Assembly: GCA_030601885.1 (NCBI GenBank)
Contig: JAUWAU010000004.1
Span: 1-64,000, forward strand
Source of the DNA: Armatimonadota bacterium
GTDB taxonomy: Bacteria > Armatimonadota > Zipacnadia > JAUWAU01
Direction of reading: 5' to 3'
DNA length: 64,000 nucleotides
Below the pieces are notes generated by a model. That model did no database searches and was not told where the DNA came from. It saw nothing but the letters and a program-made list of their open reading frames with translations. The position numbers and the translations under genes were made by a program. Positions 7,770-14,386 of the stretch are shown here, in pieces. The stretch's first letter is position 1; each line of letters starts with the position of its first letter.

Positions 7770-8093
7770 GGCTATCATCGCCACCCGAACTGACGCCAAG
7801 TCCAGGATTCGCTCCACCGTCTTCAACAGCCCACGGTCGCGAATCCGCTTACGGCCGTTACGGCCTCTTTTCGGCCTTCTGGCGGCCATTTCGGGCCTCC
7901 GGGCCTCCCAGGCCTGACCAGAATCTGGCCGCAAGTCCTTGCATCGGATGCAGGGATCGGGTATAATACCCTCGGCCTTGGCTCACCAGCATTCGGGTAC
8001 TGGCTACGAACCTGTTCCCGTTTGCTGCCCTGGTCAGGGCCGCTTGTTGTCCCGAAGCGGCTGTTGCAGCAGTCGCCTCGGGTAGTGGGTGGA
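7770..8093. other. Gene-free stretch with hairpins and a TATAAT palindrome
   Basis: Contains tandem GGCC-rich hairpins at about 7845-7915 (TACGGCC, TTCGGCC, GGGCCTCC repeats), which may terminate the ORF at 7287. It also has a palindrome GGGTATAATACCC at 7969-7981 that resembles a -10 box on either strand without a matching -35. Direct downstream (minus strand 3') flank of the tRNA-like gene. No ORF is convincing. Confidence 0.45.
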
Positions 8094-8166
8094 TGCCCCT
8101 GCCCGGACTCGAACCGGGAGCCTTGGACTTAGCAGGTCCCTGCTCGTCCTATTGAGCTTCAGGGGC
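8094..8166 (-). tRNA. tRNA-like gene, anticodon GCU (Ser), short variable loop
   Basis: Read on the minus strand it folds as a cloverleaf: acceptor GCCCCTG/CAGGGGC (7 bp), D-stem GCTC/GAGC, anticodon arm GGAC-CTGCTAA-GTCC (first pair mismatched), a 5-base variable loop, and T-arm CCCGG-TTCGAGT-CCGGG. Discriminator A; CCA is not encoded. The loop CTGCTAA is the usual tRNA-Ser(GCU) loop, but bacterial serine tRNAs have a long variable arm, absent here. Position 8 is A rather than the usual U. It may be a foreign or degenerate tRNA in the accessory island. Confidence 0.7.
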
Positions 8167-8190
8167 GCCTCCACAGTATCCTATGTCTTG

Positions 8191-8221
8191 CGAGCGACCC
8201 CGCCCAGCGCGGGGTCGTTCG
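8191..8221 (-). terminator. Strong hairpin after the winged-helix-like gene
   Basis: CGAGCGACCCCGC pairs with GCGGGGTCGTTCG (13 bp with one G-T pair, 5-base loop), one base beyond the stop codon of the minus-strand gene ending at 8223. There is no U tract, so it may be a processing or stabilising hairpin. It also sits 25 bases upstream of the tRNA-like gene on the same strand. Confidence 0.6.
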
Positions 8222-8222
8222 A

Positions 8223-8699
8223 CTAGTCCGAGTCGTTCTCAATCAGTCTGGCCTGACTACCTGATTCCTCGCCCCACTCGCTCAGTCCGTACTTGCCGGG
8301 CGAGTCCCGGCGCAGTCGCCGGCCCTCCTTCTTATCACGCAAGTACAGAGAGCGCATCGAGTTTACGGGACTCTTCCACTTCGGCGCGTTACGTCGTCCC
8401 TTGAGCGCCTCATAGATCTCATCGGCTGTAGCCGGTCGTCCCAAGTCCTCCAGGGCGCCGCAGACCTGATCCAGGATCTGGGGGCGTTGGCCTGCCCCCT
8501 TCGGTGCTTGCCTCCTGCGTGGCGAGGTCCCTTGAGGGCGCGGGGCCGACTTGGCCGCAATCCTGCTAGCCATGTCCACGGCGGCGAGCACCGCGTCGAT
8601 GTCTGCTCTGATCTCGTCCACGCTGCGCCCGCCGTCAATGGCCTGCATGACTACCGCATAGAGCCGCTCTCGGACTGCTTCCTCCTTTGCGGGCATCAT
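8223..8699 (-). CDS. Small winged-helix-like protein downstream of the RM enzyme
   Basis: A 158-residue basic protein. The N-terminal half (about 1-45) is helical; a Lys/Arg/Pro-rich linker follows (about 50-75). The C-terminal half ILDQVCGALEDLGRPATADE then NSMRSLYLRDKK has the pattern of a winged helix (helix, ATADEIYEALKG turn-helix, wing near GKYGLSEWG), as in HARE-HTH or restriction-associated HTH domains. ATG 8699 is used because GGAG lies 5 bases upstream; the frame also opens at GTG 8705. It has its own promoter at 8749-8776. It could regulate or assist the RM gene, but this is inferred only from position. Confidence 0.6.
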   Translation of the reverse strand: MMPAKEEAVRERLYAVVMQAIDGGRSVDEIRADIDAVLAAVDMASRIAAKSAPRPQGTSPRRRQAPKGAGQRPQILDQVCGALEDLGRPATADEIYEALKGRRNAPKWKSPVNSMRSLYLRDKKEGRRLRRDSPGKYGLSEWGEESGSQARLIENDSD

Positions 8700-8748
8700 A
8701 CTCACTCCAGTGGGCGGCCTGCCGCTATACGGGCCGCTATCTGCCTCT

Positions 8749-8776
8749 ATTTTATCACGCGCGTCAGATATGTCAA
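8749..8776 (-). promoter_or_regulatory. Promoter for the winged-helix-like gene
   Basis: On the minus strand TTGACA (8771-8776), a 16-base spacer and TAAAAT (8749-8754). Just upstream, at about 8797-8819, is an inverted repeat GCGTTCGC...GCGAACGC, a possible operator. The region is AT-rich relative to the rest of the window. Confidence 0.7.
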
Positions 8777-8925
8777 GAACTTTTTTTGGCGATGTGCGTT
8801 CGCTACGTATCGCGAACGCAAAACATCATATAATGCAAGCCGAGAGGAGAGCCAGCACGTCCGAGGATGGGGGGCGCATTGGGGTTCTGAGAGGGCTCTG
8901 TCTCGCCTGCCCCCCCCCCCGACTC

Positions 8926-11679
8926 CTATGGGCGCACGAGGTGGCCGCGGGCTTCATCCGCTGCCTGCTGCCGATTCAGTGCTAGCAGCCGCTGAAGGAG
9001 GCACTCGTCACCTATGTCCGACGGCCACCCATAGGCAGCGAGAACGGCCTCGTCGAGATCGCGGTGGAGATCAGTCAGCCATGTTGGTGACTGGTTGTAC
9101 AGCATCGTCATCGTCAGCGTAGGCTCCGCATCGAGGGCACAAGGGCGCACCTCATGCAATCTCTTCGCTGCGCTTCCGATGGCCTTTCGTTGGTGGGCAG
9201 TTGGTCGTGGGAACGGGAACGTCTCAAAGCAGGTTGTCGGTGTGTACCTGGGTCGATCCTCAAGCGAGGAGGCTATACGAAGTGCCCACCTCTCGTGGAC
9301 ACGCGACTGCAGAACGCCAAAGAAGTAGTCGTCATCTCGGGGGAACACTATCAGCTGCGCATCTGGCAACACCGCAGAGCCGAGCCACACGAACAGCCGG
9401 TGTTTGGCTAGCCTAGCGGTCGCAACATAACGTGGCAGTCCAGCTATGCCCGCACGCATAGCGGCCCGTGGCCTGACGTGAAGCCACCATCGTTCGCGAT
9501 GGGACCTTATTCGGTTGTGTCGGCGTTCCGGCAAGACGTGCCTGCGGACATACTCGAACGGCTTCTCATACAGAGCAGCTTCGCGGCGCGGCATGTCCAC
9601 GCCGAAGTCGATGATCCACATACCGCGCGGCCGACGCGTCACGTCCCAACCGCTGCACCATTGCCGGACCACGTCCGCATTGTCCCGGCCGAGCGGATTC
9701 TGCCTGGAGAATAGGTCCTGAGCCCGGGGGGCCGGGATGTCGAACGAACCGCCCTTGGTGTCGCCCATGAAAGCCAACCCGGCATTCGCCTTTAGTGTTC
9801 GGGCTTGCGTCAGGTCGCAGCCGCTCGTAAGGTCCCGGTTAATAGCCGACACACGCTTGCCGTCCAGCGTCTTCTCGCTCTGCGTGCCATCATCAAAACC
9901 GACCATGGAGATGCGGACGGCAGCCCCTTCGAGAATCCACGGCCGGTCGGCCCAAGCCATGAAGATTCCGCCATCGGACAGAATCCGGTCCAAGACGCGC
10001 CGATTGCGTCCGTGCCGTATCGAGTTGGTCGCAAGCAGGCCCGCTCGCTTCGCGCGGCCTCCCATTATCTCGGACCGGGCGCGCTCGAACCAATAGCAGC
10101 ACAGATCGGCCTCGTGGGGCACACGATTCCTGTAAAGCGCAAACAACGCATCAAGGTAGTCCTCGCCAAGTTCGGTCCGTTGCTTCTTCCCGCCGAGGAA
10201 CGGTGGATTGCCGATGATTACATCGGCTTCGGGCCACTGTGGTTCGCTCGGGCAACCGGCGTCATCAGACTCCAGTATAGCATCGCGCTCTTGGATGTTC
10301 TGGAGTGGCTTCAGGATCGGCGTCTCCCGTTGGTAGAGAGCGTTCACCCGCGTCCATTGGAGGTATCCTATCCAGACAGTGAGGTGCGCCAGTTCGGCCG
10401 CATACGGGTCCGCCTCAAGCCCACGAAGCTGAGTGGGATCAACACGAGGAAGAGGAGACCATGCACGCCATGTACTCGCAGTCTGGTATACCTCCTTCTC
10501 AAGGTCCTTGAGCGCCGCCAGCGCCACGTACAGGAAGTTGCCGCTCCCACATGCTGGATCGAGCACGCGGATCGCCGCAAGCTGATCCATGAAGTCGCCT
10601 ATCTCTCGTTCAATTCTGCGACGGGCTGCAGTTCGACCGCGCCTCGTCTTCAAGCGCGGTATCCGCGATGCGTGTTTGTCGCACCGCTCCTTCACGCGCT
10701 CCCATTCGGCGCGGAGGGGCTCCATGAGCACTGGCTCCACAATGTCCTCTATATCCGCGCGAGAAGTGTAGTGCGTACCGAGCTGGGCGCGCTTTGCTGG
10801 ATCGAGACTCCGTTCAAACAGCGTGCCGAATACCGCTGGCTCTACCTGGCCCCAATCCAGTCGCGCCACATCCGCCAGTAGACGTACTTCCTCCGATTCG
10901 AGCACTACGCTCTTGTCATCATCGAACAGGCGTCCATCGAAGTGCTGGATGTGCTCAAGGAGGACGCGACCGCCAGTTCGCATGGCCGAGAACAAGTCCC
11001 TGAGCACCTCATCCAAGTACTTGCAGTCATCGCCAGCCTTGGTCAGAATCCGCGTCATAAGGCCCTCGGGAAGCAATCCCACATCCTCGGCGAAAAGGCA
11101 GAAGATCAACTTCATAAGGAAGTGCGCGGCCTCGCGAGCTGGCACGCCGCGTTGGTGAAGGCGCTCCGCCAGTCCCGCCACTTGCGCGGCTGCATCCTCA
11201 GTCGCTAGTTCGGGTGTAACGTCGGGGCGCAGGTCCTTGGGCTTATTGAACAGCTTCCTCAGAACCTCAAGGGATTCTGGCTGCTCGATGTTGTCTAGGA
11301 GGACCTCATGCTTTCTCTTCACCGTGTTCGTGAAGTTGGTGTGGATGACGATGCGATCTCTGTCACACACCACTAGCAATGGCGGATTCTCAAGCGATTC
11401 GCGATACTGCAGAAGCTGCCCATAGGCCGCATCTAGATTGGCGTGCGGCCCCTTGTATTCCCACCCAAAGTACTCGCGTTTCCAGACATCGGCCCACCCG
11501 TTCTCGCCATCGACTTTCTCGGCCCCCCTCTCAAAGCAGAACCAAGTGCCTTCGGGGTCAGCCTCGACTGGGGTGGGGTGCTTCAGCATCCGGCATAGGT
11601 CGATGAAATGCTCCTGGGAGGCGGAACGTTCCTTCAGGGGCACGTCAGTCCATTTCTTGCGGAACTCCGTAGGCGTCAT
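8926..11679 (-). CDS. MmeI-type (type IIL/IIG) restriction-modification enzyme, single polypeptide
   Basis: A 917-residue protein combining nuclease, adenine methyltransferase and target recognition. The N-terminal domain carries D64-X9-E74-X-K76 (in WADVWKREYFGWEYKG), exactly the spacing of the MmeI PD-ExK nuclease. A helical connector precedes methyltransferase motif I LDPACGSGNFLY (373-384) and catalytic motif IV NPPF (491-494), an N6-adenine type. The remaining about 330 residues should hold the specificity domain; ETFPFPRP and a C-terminal helical part are typical of the family. Length matches MmeI (919). No separate R, S or M gene is needed or present. GGAG lies 10 bases before ATG 11679. 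Codon use is less GC-rich than the flanks, suggesting transfer. Recognition sequence not inferable. Confidence 0.9.
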   Translation of the reverse strand: MTPTEFRKKWTDVPLKERSASQEHFIDLCRMLKHPTPVEADPEGTWFCFERGAEKVDGENGWADVWKREYFGWEYKGPHANLDAAYGQLLQYRESLENPPLLVVCDRDRIVIHTNFTNTVKRKHEVLLDNIEQPESLEVLRKLFNKPKDLRPDVTPELATEDAAAQVAGLAERLHQRGVPAREAAHFLMKLIFCLFAEDVGLLPEGLMTRILTKAGDDCKYLDEVLRDLFSAMRTGGRVLLEHIQHFDGRLFDDDKSVVLESEEVRLLADVARLDWGQVEPAVFGTLFERSLDPAKRAQLGTHYTSRADIEDIVEPVLMEPLRAEWERVKERCDKHASRIPRLKTRRGRTAARRRIEREIGDFMDQLAAIRVLDPACGSGNFLYVALAALKDLEKEVYQTASTWRAWSPLPRVDPTQLRGLEADPYAAELAHLTVWIGYLQWTRVNALYQRETPILKPLQNIQERDAILESDDAGCPSEPQWPEADVIIGNPPFLGGKKQRTELGEDYLDALFALYRNRVPHEADLCCYWFERARSEIMGGRAKRAGLLATNSIRHGRNRRVLDRILSDGGIFMAWADRPWILEGAAVRISMVGFDDGTQSEKTLDGKRVSAINRDLTSGCDLTQARTLKANAGLAFMGDTKGGSFDIPAPRAQDLFSRQNPLGRDNADVVRQWCSGWDVTRRPRGMWIIDFGVDMPRREAALYEKPFEYVRRHVLPERRHNRIRSHRERWWLHVRPRAAMRAGIAGLPRYVATARLAKHRLFVWLGSAVLPDAQLIVFPRDDDYFFGVLQSRVHERWALRIASSLEDRPRYTPTTCFETFPFPRPTAHQRKAIGSAAKRLHEVRPCALDAEPTLTMTMLYNQSPTWLTDLHRDLDEAVLAAYGWPSDIGDECLLQRLLALNRQQAADEARGHLVRP

Positions 11680-11711
11680 CGTGGATTGTCTCCGTATCTG
11701 AGTCCTACCAC

Positions 11712-11740
11712 ATCATACCAGATGCCTCCAGGACTGTCAC
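11712..11740 (-). promoter_or_regulatory. Promoter of the MmeI-type gene
   Basis: Minus strand GTGACA (11735-11740), a 17-base spacer and TATGAT (11712-11717), about 33 bases upstream of ATG 11679. No repressor or C-protein box is obvious. Confidence 0.6.
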
Positions 11741-11828
11741 GTTGCGGTGTGGGTGAGGTACGATTCCCCGCAGATTGGGGTATCCGCAGGGCGAGAGTTT
11801 CGCCGAACCCTCGGCATCCTGAATCCCC

Positions 11829-11924
11829 TTGACATGGCGCAAGCGCGGGTTGTAGACTTCTGCCTACACCCCGCCAGCGCGGGGACGCAGCCACTGCATG
11901 GGCAGTGGCGGAAGGCTGCCGGCG
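11829..11924 (+). promoter_or_regulatory. cysE promoter and structured leader
   Basis: TTGACA at 11829-11834 with a 16-base spacer and TGTAGA at 11851-11856. The leader contains two consecutive hairpins, CCCCGC-CAGC-GCGGGG near 11868-11883 and CCACTGC-ATG-GGCAGTGG near 11891-11908, before the GGAAGG Shine-Dalgarno. Attenuation is possible but there is no recognised riboswitch consensus. Confidence 0.5.
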
Positions 11925-12785
11925 ATGCTCGGAGAGATACGGGAACAAATCAGGGTCGTGAAGGAGCGGGATCCGGCCGCCCGGAATTGGCTGGAGATCC
12001 TTCTCTGCTATCCTGGATTCCATGCCGTGCTGACACACCGTATTGCACGTTGGCTCTGGAACCACCGATTCTGCACGCTCGCCAGGGTTATTTCGCAGTT
12101 GTCCCGTCACTTCACTAAGATTGAGATTCATCCAGCCGCCGAGATCGGAAAGCGCCTCTTCATAGATCATGGCTGCGGACTGGTTATCGGGGAGACGGCG
12201 GAGATTGGCGACGATTGCACCTTGTTCCACGGCGTGACGTTGGGGGGGACGGGGAAGGAGACGGGCAAGCGACATCCGACGTTGCACAATAACGTGACAA
12301 TATGCGCTGGTGCTCAGATTCTTGGATCTATAACAATCGGCGACAACTCAGTAGTGGGAGCCGGGGCGGTAGTATTGGACCCCGTCCCCCCCAACTGCAC
12401 GGTAGTTGGCGTGAAGGCCCGGGTCGTGCGGCGGGAGGGGAAACGAGTTTACGACTTCCGACACGACAACTTGCCGGATCCCGATGAGGTGGCGATGGAG
12501 TGCATCCTGGAGGTGGTCCGGAGCCTCACGGTGCGTGCGCGAAAGCTTGATGCCGAAAACAAGAACCTGCGGGCGGAGCTCGACGGCATCACCGCGGCAA
12601 ATGAGCGCGTGCAACAGCAGGTCAAGCAACTGGATGCGGAATTGGCACTGAGCCGGAAGTCCATCGACCGCCTCGCCTCCACGGACGGGCGCACGCGCGA
12701 GCTGCAGGAGCAGCTCCAGGATCTCCAGCATGGGTTGGCCGCGTTGGAGGCGGCGCAGTCCGAGCCCACGAGTCCGATCGCCTAG
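11925..12785 (+). CDS. cysE: Serine O-acetyltransferase with coiled-coil C-terminal extension
   Basis: A 286-residue enzyme making O-acetyl-L-serine from serine and acetyl-CoA, the first step of cysteine synthesis. The N-terminal helical part ([20 protein letters not shown]) and left-handed beta-helix hexapeptide repeats ([38 protein letters not shown]) are those of compact, bacterial-type CysE. The catalytic His of DHG and the His of FHGVTLGG are present. Beyond residue about 195, where most homologues end, an amphipathic heptad-rich segment of about 85 residues follows ([30 protein letters not shown]). The usual C-terminal tail that docks into CysK is replaced. ATG 11925 is chosen for GGAAGG upstream; the frame could start 27 bases earlier. 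Confidence 0.9.
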   Translation: MLGEIREQIRVVKERDPAARNWLEILLCYPGFHAVLTHRIARWLWNHRFCTLARVISQLSRHFTKIEIHPAAEIGKRLFIDHGCGLVIGETAEIGDDCTLFHGVTLGGTGKETGKRHPTLHNNVTICAGAQILGSITIGDNSVVGAGAVVLDPVPPNCTVVGVKARVVRREGKRVYDFRHDNLPDPDEVAMECILEVVRSLTVRARKLDAENKNLRAELDGITAANERVQQQVKQLDAELALSRKSIDRLASTDGRTRELQEQLQDLQHGLAALEAAQSEPTSPIA

Positions 12786-12890
12786 CGCTGAGACGCACAT
12801 GGAACTCTCCTCTGCCGTTCGAATCCCCGCCGATCTTCTGCGTTTTTCCTGCACTCAACGACACGTCGCTCATCAAGGCAGTGAGGCCAC

Positions 12891-14351
12891 ATGCCGCAGG
12901 CCAGTGTGACCCGTCGCGAGGCGGGCGGAACGTCTGGAAAGCGCCGGCTCTTGATATGTTTGTGCCTGGCGGCGCTCGTCCCCGTGACCGCGCTGGCAAT
13001 GGCGATAACCGATCGCCGCTTCGCCAGGAGTGGACACATCGCCCACAACGTGCGCATTGCCGGCATCCCGGTGGGCGGCAAGACGGAGCCGGGGGCCCTC
13101 GAGGCCGTCATGCGGGACTGGGTGGCGCACCTGCCCGAACAGATCCGTTTGCGGTCGGCGACGACCGCAGGGGCAGACAAAGACGCGTGGTTCATGACGC
13201 CGGGCGAGCTGGGCAGCCGCCTCCTGTTGAACGAGGCCATATCGGGGGCGCGGGCCGTCGGCCGTGCCGGCAACATCTTCCAGCGGTCCCTGGATCGCTT
13301 ACGCCTGTGGCGATCTCCCCACGACATACGCGTCGAATGCGCTATGGACGAGGATGCGCTTCACGAGGCGCTGGTCGGGCTGGCGGGCAAAGTGGACCGT
13401 CAGCCACGCAATGCCGATGTCGAGATCGTTGACGGCAAGGTCGAGGTCGTCCCCGACGTATGGGGCAGAAAGCTGAAGATAGACGAAACGGCCGCCCACC
13501 TGGCCCAAGTCCTGCGAGACCCGGCCACAAAGAGCGTCGAGCTCATCGTGGAGCAGCAGGAGCCAGGCGTAAAGGCGTCGCAGCTCCGCAAGTTCGAGGT
13601 GGTGCTTGGCTCCTACACCACGCGGTTCAACCGGGCCAAGAGGTCCCGCACCCACAATCTGCACGTGGCCGTCAGAACCCTCAACAAGGCCATCATCATG
13701 CCGGGAGAGGTGTTCTCGCTCAACGAGCGTCTCGGCCCGCGGCAGCCGGAGTTCGGCTACCGGGAGGCGGGTGCGTTCATAAACGGCGAGCTTGTCCCGT
13801 CCGCCGGCGGGGGCGTCTGCCAGATCTCGAGCACGCTGTACAATGCGGCGCTCCTGTCGAATCTACGAATCCGTGAGCGCCGGCACCACTCCATGCCTGT
13901 CGATTACGTACCCACCGGCCAGGACGCCACGGTGTTCTACGGCCTCATCGATTTCAAGATCGAGAACGACCTGAAGAATCCGGTCCTGGTGCTCGCCGAC
14001 ATCGAGGACAACCGACTCACCGTGAACTGCCTCGGCGCCAAGGAGGACGCTCTGGACGTGCAGCTCGTGCGCAGCGATGTGGCGGTGATCCCCCACGGGC
14101 GAAAGGAAATCGAGGACGAGGAGCTCCCCGAGGGCACGCAGGAAGTGGAGAAAGAGGGTCGAGACGGACATCGGGTGACGCTGACACGGATCGTGCGGCG
14201 TGACGACGTGGAGATCAAGCGGGAACGGCTCCACCGGGATACCTACGCCCCGCGGACCGAGGTCGTCCGGGTTGGAGTCGGAGAGCAACCGGCCGAAGGT
14301 GAAGCGGAGCCTGCGGCCCCCGAACCGGGCGCGTCCGAATCAGACGGCTGA
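12891..14351 (+). CDS. VanW family protein with G5-like tail
   Basis: A 486-residue membrane-anchored protein with a single N-terminal helix (about 20-40). The segment to about 230 resembles the putative peptidoglycan-binding domain (PG_binding_4) usually preceding VanW. The VanW core runs about 245-390, with the conserved PGEVFSLNERLGPRQPEFGY and AGGGVCQISSTLYNAALLS. A charged segment and a G5-like strand region (VEKEGRDGHRVTLTRIV) end the protein. VanW proteins occur mainly in Gram-positive lineages, Chloroflexota and Armatimonadota; the biochemical role is unknown. GAGG lies 4 bases before the start. The gene converges with the next one. Confidence 0.88.
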   Translation: MPQASVTRREAGGTSGKRRLLICLCLAALVPVTALAMAITDRRFARSGHIAHNVRIAGIPVGGKTEPGALEAVMRDWVAHLPEQIRLRSATTAGADKDAWFMTPGELGSRLLLNEAISGARAVGRAGNIFQRSLDRLRLWRSPHDIRVECAMDEDALHEALVGLAGKVDRQPRNADVEIVDGKVEVVPDVWGRKLKIDETAAHLAQVLRDPATKSVELIVEQQEPGVKASQLRKFEVVLGSYTTRFNRAKRSRTHNLHVAVRTLNKAIIMPGEVFSLNERLGPRQPEFGYREAGAFINGELVPSAGGGVCQISSTLYNAALLSNLRIRERRHHSMPVDYVPTGQDATVFYGLIDFKIENDLKNPVLVLADIEDNRLTVNCLGAKEDALDVQLVRSDVAVIPHGRKEIEDEELPEGTQEVEKEGRDGHRVTLTRIVRRDDVEIKRERLHRDTYAPRTEVVRVGVGEQPAEGEAEPAAPEPGASESDG

Positions 14352-14386
14352 GCTCGCAGCTCAGGGGGGGCGCCCTGGGCATTGCT

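Noticed and set aside
7969..7981. Promoter at GGGTATAATACCC
   Set aside because: A perfect -10-like palindrome but no -35 at suitable spacing on either strand and no gene directly downstream on the plus strand.
9805..10881. 358-codon open frame on the plus strand
   Set aside because: It lies entirely antisense to the well-supported MmeI-type gene, with no ribosome-binding site and no recognisable domain; base composition explains it.
8926..11679. Part of a DISARM or BREX system
   Set aside because: The methylase resembles those systems in motifs I and IV, but no drm, brx, pgl or helicase gene is nearby and the protein has its own nuclease motif.
11868..11908. Known riboswitch upstream of cysE
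   Set aside because: Hairpins are present but no T-box, SAM or other consensus is seen, so only a structured leader is reported.
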